DNA from: Lagopus muta
Lineage: Eukaryota > Chordata > Aves > Galliformes > Phasianidae
Direction: 5' to 3'
Assembly (NCBI RefSeq): GCF_023343835.1
Contig: NC_064434.1
Span: 6,863,505-6,927,504, forward strand
DNA: 64,000 nt
Positions 47,526-60,300 of this stretch are shown in pieces. Both the position numbers and the translations under genes were made by a program. The notes under the pieces are model-generated. The model did not search any database. It was given only the letters and a program-made list of their open reading frames with translations, and had not been told where the DNA came from. How positions within the stretch are numbered: position 1 is the first letter of the stretch; every line of letters begins with the position of its first letter.

Positions 47526-50038
47526 GATCAAGGAGATCTTCCCCCAGTTTGTATAAATACCTGGGAATGGGCATAGTCCACATTACAGAGGACTACCCAG
47601 GGACAGTTAATTCTCTTGTCCTTTTCTCCCTCTATTTGCATAAATCCATTTATTGGAACAGTTTGTATGCAGGTGGGCATTCTGTCCATCAGACCCCCAG
47701 CTAGCTTAATCCACTCTCCCACGTTCTTAAAATTTATTTGGGTATTACTTGAATGAGAGCCCTGGGGAGGGAGCCTGGCCCTTCTTATTGACGATCAGGA
47801 GAGGCAGAAGGTTTGTGTTCAATTGGCTCTTGTATGAATGGATGTCAATAAGAGAATCTGCTTCTTCCAGTCACATGTACTGAGCATGCATACGAAGTAC
47901 ACATTATTTAAAACTCACAAGAAAATGTACAAAGTTCATTTGTTTTATGGCACCAACAATAAGCTCTAAACAAAAGAAAATCACTAAAAAAAAGATAATT
48001 ACAAAAAACCAGTTTATGATCAAACTGTACAGTTGATGGTCAATCAACCTAGCTTACCGTGCAAGAAATTAAATGGTGGTGCTACACAGTTTAGAGGCAA
48101 TTCCACATCTGATCCAGCAATAGTATCTTAGGCCATATTCAAGTTTTTCTGATCAGCCAGGAGTTTCTGCAACCTCTTTATCACTGGACTAAGATTTTGG
48201 TTCAAGTATGCTGATGTGGAATCTTTACCTTGTAGCTACAGATTCATAACAGCTGAAAGCAAAACCTGTTAAAATTAATAGGCTTTACTGGGACTTCTGA
48301 ATGCTTTTAAAGGAGACCATTCAGACAGACACAAATGTTACAGAATAAATCAAATCCCCCAGGTTGTTTTCTATGATGTTTAGGAGCTATGTATAATAGT
48401 ACATCATCTACATCAAAATGAAGTATATCTTGTATTTCAAATTCGATTAGACTGAAAATTGAAAACAGACTTTGTTTTTTATTGTTGTAAACACATATGC
48501 CCCAGGCAATACAGATCTTGGTTTGTTCAGGAGCTGAAACCTGAAAAAAACCCCATCCCCAGATGTCAGTTCACTACAAGTCTTCAACATCATTCACTCT
48601 TAACCTACACACACTGAAAATACATCCTTAAAGACTCACTTGTGATTAAGCACTTTACCAAATTAGGACAGTTCATTAGCCCTTAGACTTGCCTGAAAAG
48701 CTTGAGGTTTCCATATTGAACTTCATGAGACACTCTGTGGATGCACTGGGTTTATTTCACAGAGTCTTTCCCAGTTTTCAGTCCTGGCACCATGATTTGC
48801 CTCCCCAGATGGCCCTGAGCAAACTCCTTATGATCACTGCCCCCAGTGACACCTCCCAGTATGGTGTGCTGCTTGTCCAAAGGCACTTCGAGTACAGAAT
48901 TAAGGCACCCTCCCATATGTGCATAAGCAAAGAAAGTGAACTGTAAATTTGTGTCTTGTCTTGCACTGTGCTCATTTCTTCATGAGAACAAGCCTTCAGG
49001 TCTTGGGTTCATCGCCCTCCAATTTAGATATGTTCCTTCACAGTCCAGTCGTATTAGCCTGAATTGGAGGTGTCTGTTTTTCACTGACTCCTCCAGCCCC
49101 AAATGACTTGGCCTGAACTTAACTACCCCACAAAGCACCAGCCATCAGTTGCACCTTGTGTCAACAAAATGTGTTCAGCGAGTGAATCTAGTAGAAATGA
49201 GGTTTCTGATAATGTATCTAAAGCACGATGGGATCTCCAACTGATAAGGATCACCAGTCAGGTGTAGCCTCGTTATTCTAAACACTGTGTGCAAGCAGAG
49301 ATTAGCAGCGATGCCATGGAATTTTGTATGGATGAAACTATACCAAATGAAAAACAGGTGGGAATTGCAATTGCTTAAAGGCCAAAGTTACATAAATTTG
49401 AATGGCACACTCTAATTTTTGGAAGAGACAACTGATTTGGGGTACCTCGAGCAGAGATGTTGTTTGTAAAATAAAACGCTCACACTCTGACAAAGATCAG
49501 TTCAAAGGTGTGTGAAACAAGGAACTCCAGTGTGAGAATGTTCTGTTTCAAATGAAATCTACAATGTTAAATTGCATCAAAGCCTCTTCCAGAATTACTC
49601 TTTGTGAGAAAATCTTCAAAACATGTCTACATCTGTGATTTGTTTCATTTCAAAACTAACAAAATCCTAAATGTTTATAGCACACATCAGGATTCCAAAG
49701 TGCTTCCTAAACACACCGGTGTGCAATTTATAGGCAGAGATTAGGTTCATAGGTTCAGAAACCACCCCAGCCTCTAAGGCTGATACATATCAGATGTTAT
49801 AATTTGGGTAGTACACCAAATGTACATGCTTTTCCCTTGGCCTACAAGTTCATAGACCATTCTGCTGCAAAAAGATCACAGCTTTATGTTATCATTGAAA
49901 AACAAAGAAACAAAAAACCCCATATCTCCAGTAGCTTGCATTCCTGAATGATTGTAATGTCTCTTTTAGAACAGTGCATGAAATTATACCTACTTTTTGT
50001 CCCTCTTTTGATTTCATTACCGACTTTCAGAATCATTA

Positions 50039-50044
50039 TTTATT
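50039..50044 (-). terminator. Candidate polyadenylation signal for MFSD2B
   Basis: TTTATT on the plus strand reads AATAAA on the coding strand, about 95 nt after the proposed stop. A longer 3' UTR further left is equally possible. Confidence 0.3.
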
Positions 50045-50138
50045 CTTTCTGACAATATGGGAGCATGGACATGACCCAGAAGACTTTCACAGTTTGTGTG
50101 CGGGATGTGAGCTTAGGAAGTCTTTGTATTCAGAACTT

Positions 50139-50196
50139 TCAGACTGAGGTGTCCTCTTTGTGGTCATCCAGGTTCTCTGTGCTTTGATGGCTCCTT
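50139..50196 (-). CDS. MFSD2B: MFSD2B last coding exon (tail)
   Basis: 58 nt after acceptor CTTTTAACAG. In the phase required by the previous exon it completes an Arg codon and encodes [18 protein letters not shown], then TGA (50141-50139). A serine- and acid-rich tail suits the family, but it is too variable for homology to confirm, so this exon rests on phase, splice site and composition. Confidence 0.7.
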
Positions 50197-51338
50197 CTGT
50201 TAAAAGTAGGACAAATGATATGGCTTGGATTGTTAACTAGACAGGCCACAGCAGTGGTAGGCAGTCTCAAACAATTAATACAACTTAGAGCCACCACCAA
50301 GATGTGCTTGGTGTTATGGACAGTGACTGTCGTGCCTATGCTGAAGGGAGAGTGACATTTTAGGTAAGAAAATATTTTGAAATTGAATCTACCAGTCTTG
50401 TAGGATGGACTGATTTATGCATGCCCTCAGTATACGAGTTTTTCATTTAACAGAGATGGGTGATTCTGAGCTACACAAGATTTTCTCTATAGAGGAATAG
50501 AGAAGAAAGAAGAGGATGAAGGGTCAGAGACAAGGAAAAATGGAAAGAGTGCTCAAAGTTGTCCTTTCTTTTTCTTCCATGGTCTTTTCTGCCTGCTCCC
50601 CTAAATGATTTGGATGTTTCTTATACACCATAAACACCAAGAACGCTGTCAATAATCCTATTTTCTTCTATATATAAGGAAATTGCAACTATTCACATTT
50701 TCTTCAGCAATTTAACGTATCTAGAAGATTCTCCATGAGTGCACTGAAACACTGCAATAACAGTGCTCTGTGTGCCACCCCAAAGATCTAAAATACAGCA
50801 GCTGATATATATCTGGGAAATGTTCCACTGAACAGCCAGTACAATACTACAAAAATAAGGTACTGGAGCATGTAATGGTATCATTCAGTTAATAATTCAA
50901 CTGATAGAATGTCATTCTGTTTTCTTCTGAGGAATATAAATGTATACACTGGTAGCTAGTAATTTCTCCCCAGTATGACTAAAAGCTGCTGTAGTGATGT
51001 CACTGCTATTTTTTGCTAGTTCAAACCTACCTTAACACTTCAAGTGCAAGCTTTGTTTCTTTCCGACTTTCTTCAGTGATTGGGTAGAAGAGGAGTATAA
51101 GTAAACCCACGAAGATGAGGACGGCAGGAACTGCTCCAATGAGGATTTTCAGAGTGAGGATCACGTCCTTGGATTGTCTGCATATTCCTGGCTTGTACCC
51201 AGTAAATCTAAACCAATGGAAATTACAGTGGTGTGCATATGTCCAAAACCTGTAGACATTTGCTCATCTGGAAGTCTCCTGCTTGAATCACTCCTTTCTG
51301 CCAATGCTCTTTAAGACTTCTCCTGTTTTAATGTCTTT

Positions 51339-51372
<34 letters not shown>

Positions 51373-54300
51373 CCCTCTTTTTCCTCTTCTTCCCTACATG
51401 TTTTGTATCTTGTTTTTCAGATCTCATCTTTCTGCCATTTCATATAGCTGCATTATTTCTGTATTTTCTCATTGTTGTACTGTAACATTTAACTGTTAAG
51501 AGGAGGCTGGAATCCCAAACAAGGTCTGACCTGTGCCTCCTATTAATATTCAGCAAAGTATTTAGCCTCAGCTTTAAAAAATGCAAATAATCCTACCAAT
51601 TTCAGCAGCAATTCTTAACCTTAATTTAAACACATACTTAAGCAAGCTGTTCAACACAGACAAATTTACTCAAGTGCTGAGAGTTAGGTACACATTTACA
51701 CTGTGTTGATACACAGCTCTCCTGCAGCCCCACAAGGGCTGATATACTCAAGTTCCCATTCCCAGTTTGCAGAATGAGTTTGCATTCCTCAGAATATTCA
51801 CCAATGTTCTCCCACAAACATCTGCCTTGGCAAATTGTTGGGAGCTAACTGGAATGGAATAATGAAAGGGCTTATTGGTAAACAGCTAATTTGCTCGTTT
51901 TAAACTCTTCCCAAATAGTCAGTAAAAACTAGCAGGTCTGATTTCAGGGTCTTTTTTATTTTCTTTTTTTTCCTTTTAATTTTTTCTCCTTTTTTTGGGT
52001 GGGGGGGGGGGGGAGGTATTGTGGCATCCTTCACAAACTTTGTCAAAGTTTGTTACAGGCGCAGCAGTGAACAGCTCATGCAGTAAGCCTCACTCAGCCT
52101 TCCTTCTGTTATTTTGGCTTCTTGGTTTTCAAATGAGAGCAGCAATTGCAAACAGTTTAATCAAGGCTGGGTTCTGATATTCTGCTGCAAATAAACTGAT
52201 CCCCTTAGCAGAAACAAAATTAGAGAAATGTAAACATATGGAGTAGGGTGGAGGTGCCTGGTGAATATTTGTTCAATTTGTTTTCAAGCACCTATCCAAA
52301 ATACCTGCCTAATTGCACAGGCTTCTTCATCAAATTGCAGAGTGATTCCTAATTTCACACTTTCTTCCACACTTAATAATGTTGATCAAAACTTTTGTCA
52401 AAATAAAACAAGAAACTTTTACAAATGAGGGTGTTTGTTGTTAGGATTTAAATCTCCTAGGCCAAAAATGTTCAGCAAAGCATCGGCTGTTTCTTAGCAG
52501 TTTTGACTGCAGGCCTTGAAGCAAAATAGCCTGGTTACCAAAACCTGACAGCCAAAAGTTAAATAAAGATTCACACAATTTCACTTCTAAGGCAGGTGCT
52601 GGGAGGAGAAGACTCATTTTTTATAGACCAAAATCCCAGATACAATAGAGATTGCTCAGAAAAGGTATATTTCTCATGGTGACCTTCATCTGCTGAGCTT
52701 TCATATTCAGTTCTTTATTCATGTAAGCCACTACAATTAACAAAAATAATTTGAGAACTGTAATGTCTAAAGGAAAGTCAGGTCTTTCTGAACTGAAACT
52801 TGCTAGGGCAAGTGGCTGAATGCTCAGTGGCCTGGCCTATATGATAACAAGCCTGTCTTTAGTGGCCAGTCAACTGGAGCTGCTGGCACTTCCAGACTGC
52901 AAAAGGCAACTAACACAACAGGGTAAAGGCAGAGCACTACAGAGTAGATCCACTAAATGAAAACACGGTGTTACTTACTCCAGGCAAGCTGCAGAAATTC
53001 CTAGGCCGATTCCAGCTGACATCTTGGTAAAGAAAACATAAGAAGAATAGAAAATGGTTTCATGTCCTTTCCTGTGGGGATTCTGCAGGCGGAAGTTATC
53101 AACAACATCAGGCAGCATTGACCTACAGGTAAACAATACAAGAGTAAAACTCAAGCTGAACACTCTTCTCAAAGTCCAAACTTACTGAAAGACACTCAAA
53201 CCTCCACTTTCTAAGAGCTGATTGATGTAATTAGTTATGCAGATGAGAGAATCCAGTTCGAAATGTCTTATTGCTGGACAAGAGAGCAAAAATCCTTATA
53301 AGAAATGCATAGTCACATGTTAGCAAGTATAAGAACAATAGAGAAACTATCAGACACTTGTTGGGAGGGGACAGAATTCTTTAGACTGACTAATTCCATC
53401 AAAAGTTGTGATATTAAAATAACTCTTGACAAGCTAACAAAATTTTCTGAAACCAATGGGGCTTATTGTCTCTTAAAAGAGAGAATCCTTCAAATAGAAG
53501 TATTGAATTTGGTGATCGGAAATAAGAATGAAAGCTGCACAGATGTTAACTGGAAATCGACATTTTTTCCAGTATATTTCATTATTTGCTGTTGGAATAA
53601 AAGGCTTATGACCTGTGCAGAAAGGCAGCACATATTGCATTACATTTCCACAGCCTCTTGGAGTTTCAGAGTTTTCAGGGAATTGTCCAGATGAAAAGTG
53701 CAAAACAGCTCTTAACAATGGTCTTGCTTTCTGGTCAACGTGACCTGAACAATAATTATTCCATGTGGAAAAGAAATCTCCCATTCTTCCCACGTATTTT
53801 CAGTCCTAGAACCAACAAATCTCAGTTTCTTTCATCCATATTGTTGTAGTATTTAATGCATAACATAGGATTGCTCAAGAGAGATACACTGCTTGACTTT
53901 CTTTGCTGCTTAATTGCTCAAGCATTAATTTGAGTACAACATCCAACTTCATCATTAATGTAGTTCTATTAGAAACCAAACCTAAGCATCTGATTTACTG
54001 TTATCACAACTTCAACACTACTTAGGCTATTGATTAATATGGATACTTTTAAGTGCAAAGAGCAGCTACAGTTACAATACAGGCATAATCCATTAACAAC
54101 AGCATAATTACAGCCTTTATTATAAAAGCAAAAACAAATTACTGGAAGAGACTCTTGCCAAATTATGTCCCTTTCAGAGGCAAATTCTACCCAGTACACT
54201 TATACAAATAGACATACAACCCGTCTCCACCTCAAATGTAAAATTTTCCTACCATGGCAACAGCAGAGATGCTGCAATGCTCAGACCAGAGACAAAGGCC

Positions 54301-57300
54301 ACGAAGTAAGCCAGGATCGGGTTTGGAATGGTCACTAGCATGACTGCAAAAGGAATCATCCACTGAGGAAGAAGAGAAACAGTACATATAAATCACAGTG
54401 TGCACTATTAAGTTTATGTAAATTGTTTCTTTCAAAGTAGAAGGTTGTCTTGTGAAATGACACATCATACGTAGCAAAGACTCGTGCTTCAGTATTATGG
54501 TGAAATGGCACAAGTCACTACGGTTACCCTCAAAACTGAACTAATTTGGGCTGCTCGGGATTTGTTTTCTGGCAGTACTTTAAACCACCAGATTTCTTTA
54601 ACTTCAACTTGAGGCAGTGAGCTTACAGGATTGAAAATCCACTGTTTTAAATGCTGATGGAATGGACGCAGCCCAGCTGTCACATATCCGTCACATGTTC
54701 CATCTGCACTGCCTGTGAACCATGGGCACAGCACATGTAGAATCCAGAACCAGGAGCTTATCTACAGGGCTTTTTAATGATAGGGGATTAGTTTAATATA
54801 AAGTATTTCAATCTTCTATGGTCACAGCTAGGAAACTGAGGGTATGAGAAGAGCTTTCACAGGGAGCGATTCCCTTAAGCACTGCTATTTACAGTTCTGT
54901 TTGATAAGTGATTCTGGGAGTCCTGGAGTCTAATCCATTATGTTTATGTTTTAAATGCATTTCCCATCTAAAGCATTTTCTCCTAACCTAAGGAGGCAGA
55001 AAATAACCTTTCCTGACAGCATGTTTCCAGCACAGACAGCCCAGTGTTGTGGCAAAATCATTATTTCACCACAAGAGAGCACTCCAGCAATACAAGATTT
55101 TATGTTGCCTATAAGCAATTTTATGACAGGCTTATGCTCCACATGGGGCCCCACTCAGAAACCAAAGGACTTAAACAAAATTGCAGATCAATAATAATAA
55201 TCATTGTAATTGTAATTTTCTATTGGCAGAGAAGAACAACCCATAAGACTGAGGCTGCAACACCCTAGAGTTTGACTCATGCAATGCTAGTGCAATCATG
55301 GGGGCACTATTCCTGATGCAATAAGCAGCTAATGTGTCTTCTTCCTTCCTCTCTGTGAAGCAAAAAATACTCTGCTACCCTGTTCCCTAGCCACAGTGCT
55401 GCACTGAATCATAAACAATATCCCACAGTTAACATGCATCTTCCATCCATTCATTGGCAGCACAATGGCAGGGGACCCTTCTGGGATATGGAAGGTGATG
55501 CTGACCTGTGTGACAGCACAAGATGAAGGGCAGAGCAGGAAAAACTGCAGTGAGGCTTCACACAAAAGCATGCTTCCATACTGAACAGTGCTGATAGAAG
55601 GCATTCAGCCAATGGTGTATGTTTGGTGAAGTGAAAGACCAGAGAAATTTGTGGACTTAATGTTTTGTTTTTTTTTTTTAAAGTCCTCCAAAACCCAGAG
55701 ATCCAGGGTACTCAAAAAGTTAGTTAGACATCCCTCTGCTTAGTGAAGATTGTTGATGGGTTGAAGTTAGTACAGAAAATTCAGTCTAGTATGGCCCCTA
55801 GATTATTATCCATTATTACTTTTTCATGGAGGCAGTGATGAAGTTGCAATGAAGAATCAATCAAAAAAGACTTTAGGGCTTTGAGATCATAGAATGATAG
55901 AATCATAGAATCGCTCAGGTTGGAAAAGAGCTTAAAGATGATCGAATCCAACCACAACCCAACCATACTGCCCAACTCCAACAGCCCTCTGCTCAATCAC
56001 GTCCCTGAGCACCACAAACAAACGGATTTTAAACACATCCAGGGATGTGACTCCACCACCTCCCTGGGCAGCCTATTGCAGTGCTTAACAGCCCTTTCTG
56101 TAAAGAAGTGTTTCCTGATATCCAACCTAAACTGACCCTGGCACAACTTGAGGCCATTTCCCCTCATCCTGTCACCAGTGAGAAGAGACCAGCCCCGCTC
56201 TGCTGCAAGCACCTTGCAGATACTGGAAGAGAGCAATCAGGTCTCCCCTCAGCCTCCTTTTCCCCAGGCTGAACAGCCCCAGTTCCTTCAGTCTCTCCTC
56301 ACAGGGCACATTCTCCAAGCCCTTCACCAGCCTTGTTGCCCTTCTCTGGACCTGCTCCAACACCTCCATGTCCTTTCCGTACTGAGGTGCCCAATGAGAT
56401 GATTGGCTAAGGGATCATGTAAGTACAAGCAATATTTCCCTCCACTCTTTCAGGTACAGGGAATGATACTGGAAGAAAAAGGCAGATCAGCTTATGAAGG
56501 CTGGTGTTGCTGGCAAAACGTTGGGTTTTTTTGATCATGAGATGGTCTACATGGCATCATAGTGGTTGGCACCTGATGGGTTGCACCTTTCTCAAAGACA
56601 GAAAGGGATTTTTGCTCAAGAGTTTGCAGGCATGAATGAAAGATTTAAGCTAGATTCGAAGGGGGAAAGGAAAATAATCAGGCTCACTGGTGATAAGCTA
56701 TGGGACTCCTATCCCATAGCTAACAAGGGGACAGCATGTTAAAAGTTCCTTTATTTTCTTCCGTAAGGCACTAGGTTCATAGTAACACATATGAAATGTT
56801 TCTGCTCCAGTGTACTGCAGCTTGAAGAATAAGCAAAAAAAAAGCTAAAAGCTTTGGCTTGAATCAGAGCTATGGCAACACTGGTACAGATGAGACTTAG
56901 TGGGAAGAGCCTGCGACTGGTGGCTACGATGGATGGTTATAGGCTCTTCAGAAGTGACACGCAGGACACGTGTGGTAGGAGTAGCACTGTATGTAATTGG
57001 AGAGTTGGACTGCATGGAGCTCATGATGACACGACTGAGGGACTCTGTGTAAGGATTAAAGGGAGGATCTGGTTATGCGTTAGGAAAAGGTTCTTTGCCA
57101 GAGGAACACTGGAACAGGATTTCCAGGCAATGGTCACGGCCTCAAGCTGGCTGCAGTTCAAGAAGCATTTTGACAATGTTCTCAAACATGGGGTTTGAAT
57201 TTTGGTTGGACCTCTGTTGAGCCAGGAGTTAGAGTCAATGAACCCTGTGGGTCACTTCCAACTTAGGATATTCTGTGATTCTGTGAAAAGCAAATGTTAG

Positions 57301-60300
57301 CTAAGATGGAAGGCAGATCTGTGAGGTTTATTGTTGAGCAAACTTAGAAAAGGGAAACACATCTGTGTGCATACACAGCATCTTCAAGAACCTTTAATAC
57401 GCAAATAAAGAGAAAGAGAGGTCTTTTGTTAGACATCTTGCCAAAACCATGATTCTACAGTTGCCACATGCAAATTTTTTCATGAAAATTCTACCTCCAG
57501 CCACAAAGACTTACTGACTGTAAACTCAGTGTTTGTCCCTAACAGTTTGTCTAAATTTAACAAAGCGTATGGAAGCAGAAGCCAATAAACCGCAGTGCAA
57601 CATTTCTAGTCTGTGCACCAATCTGGGCATGGGAAGGATCTTGTTTGGTTATGACCCTATACTTTAAGGAGATCTAGTCTTTGAACTTCTAGTCAGTACA
57701 CAGATGACTGGTCATATGGGGAACAATTGAAAAGAGAACAATACCAGGAGTGGGAAGCCAAGATTCCTGTTGTCCATCTAGCTACCCTGCCTTCTATACT
57801 CCTTCAGAGTTTCTTCAATGCAGAACTGCTTTCACAGAAAAATGACTCCAGAGAAATTCTGATTCTTTTTTTTTTTTTGGAAACTTATTTTCAAATTACA
57901 CCTTCACCCTGAAAGATGAGTAAGATTTTGGAGAAAAAAACTTTTCTCCTGTCTCCTTCCCTTCCAGGAGAACATTCCTGAGTGACAACACAGGAGCTCT
58001 GAATGATATGATTTTGTTTTACAGTGAGAGAGAACAGAGTAGTTGTACAGATCACACAGGGTGGTAGTATAGGAAGCTCCTGTGATGCACTGCCAGACAT
58101 AAAATCCATCACTGAGCACTCAGAAAGCATTCACGATCCCTTGAGAAATATCTACAAGGTGGAAGGCTTTTTCCAGTCCAACCCTTGCTTAGATCACAAC
58201 ACAGTCAACCAATTCAACTGTAAAATTAAGTTAAACCATGTTTGCAGAGGTGCCAACAGGCTTTCCAGTTATGTTAAACTAAATTTATAAAGCCAAGTTG
58301 GTTGAAGAAAGCATTTTTCATAGCCAAATACATGGAGTTCTCCTAAGAAGGAAATCTTCATTCCCTGATCCACCCAATGGTCCAATACTGCTTTTGGCAA
58401 TTATCTTTGCTCAAATGTTAAAAATAAATGAGGATGGGACTGAGATTCCAGATGTCTACTTCAAGACAAATTGCTATTCAGCGTATTTGGAATAGGAGTT
58501 TTAGAGTTACTTCTGATTCTCTGAAAGTCATTCTAACACACAGATTGTAATTGCATAAAATGATAACTACTCAACTATATTCGTTATTTGTCACCAGACC
58601 TAAACTTTTCAACTTTGTTCAGACCTGACATATAACTTCAGGCTGGATTTTCCAAGTCTTCACACTTTGTAGTACACAAAAGAGACAATTTCTTTTTTTC
58701 CTCTTTCATAAGTAATTGAAGGTAAACAGGGGAAAATGGGGAGTAACAGGCCTATACAATGGTCCATTGAGGATGATCACAGAAAATTGCTACTGTCTTC
58801 ACTAAGTGAGGAATTTAAAATAAGCCATCAGAGATGAGGGCAGGCTCCCTGAGGTGGCTTTGTGGAGTTGTGTCAGAGAAAAACTAGGCTTCCTTTCTCA
58901 GGTGGGTCAGGTAATTTCCATTACTTCACTAATAACTGTCCATTCCCAGTCACAGGGATGTGGGCACCTGCTTCTGCTTAGGCTTCTAGAGTAGGATGTG
59001 GAATAGACCTCTGTTTCTTCCTTTGTGACTGAATTAAAAATGCAGCCAGCTGAGCATCATAGATAAAACTAGCCTTGTACAACAGATAACTTGAACAGGT
59101 AGCCTGTCAACTTGAGTCAAATGGATCTGAATTTATTAAACACCATTTGTGCTCACTTCTGGGAGCAGTGAAATGCAGAGCTTGTGCAGATTGTTAAAAA
59201 TCATAATTATAAAAAATGTTGAGACCTCCTTAAGCATCTATTCATTTGTTAAAAGTTTCTCTCGAAAGCTTGGAATCTGTCTAAAATTTTGTGTAACAAT
59301 TTTAAAACTTTAAAACTGAGCAAATTTCTTGTACCTTGAGGTCATAAGCACATGAAATAATTCCTGATATGGCTCCACTTGTCACAGTAAGTGAGCACAA
59401 GATCTTTTTCTTTCCTCCAAGGATTTGCTTACCGAAATCCCACATGCTGCACACTTCTTGCCAAATCGCTGCAGAAACTTCTGCCAGAAGGGAATGCTCA
59501 CAACTGCTGATACCTACAATTAACAGATAAATACAGATAAAGAAAATCTGTGCCGTGCTTACTGCTACTTCATAGGCTTCACTGTCTTTGTCGGCTGCAG
59601 AGCTCACCAATCTCATTTTGTATAGTACACAATGGTCTGAAAAGCAGACAAACTTGCAGATTGCTCCCTCTCACTCTCCAAGTGGTTGGTCTGATTCATT
59701 CTTATATGTTACAAATGAAAATGATGCGAGAGGTTTTAACAAAGATAAATATCAAAATACAGTAGCAAACTTTTCCTAACGTAAGCCACTGCAGTTAAAG
59801 TTACACAATCACTAAAGCCCAAGCATACTGCAAATATTTGTATTTCGTCCTGGTGTCTTTTACCTCATGATTTGAACCTGACACATGATCATTTAGTTAA
59901 GCCCTATCCCACAGTACAGGAAGAAAGCTGAAGAGCAATATACACATATCTTAAAGTACACTTAGAGTACATACCCCAGCTCAGTCTATACAGAAAAGAC
60001 TTCTTGTCTTTTAGAACGTTGTGCTAAAAAGCAGTGGGACTGAACTGGCAAATAAAAATATAAAACAAACCACAACTCACCAAGATGGTCACCACCAAAT
60101 ACTGGAAGTGATAGCGAAGATCAGCTGCATGAGTACAGAACAGGACAAAGTTGCCCTGCTCTAGCTGTTGAAGATATTTGGTGACCACCACCAAAAGAAG
60201 GAAGAGAAAAAAAAGATAAAAAGACATCACACTCTGTACTAGCCAAACATACCTGCGGACTGATTTATCAAATGTAGGATTTAGGAGTTCTGCAACAACT

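Larger units (their letters stand above)
43346..50030. other. Convergent spacer between WDCP copy 2 and MFSD2B
   Basis: About 6.7 kb with no recognised exon. It holds CR1 pieces at about 46047-46115 and 46803-47525. Parts of either gene's longer 3' UTRs could lie here. Confidence 0.65.
54363..59432. other. MFSD2B intron, 5.1 kb
   Basis: Largest intron of the visible part. It carries an inverted CR1 (about 55886-56402) and a forward, internally deleted CR1 (about 56440-57292). No exon recognised. Confidence 0.85.

Noticed and set aside
50693-50790. Alternative last exon for MFSD2B
   Set aside because: An acceptor TTTTAG and a short frame exist, but the peptide (Trp/His/Cys-rich) does not resemble a polar MFSD2 tail; the exon at 50139-50196 fits phase and composition better.
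59302-59616. 104-codon minus-strand open frame
   Set aside because: It is a wrong-frame reading over a genuine MFSD2B exon (59433-59513); the correct frame gives the RFGKK motif.
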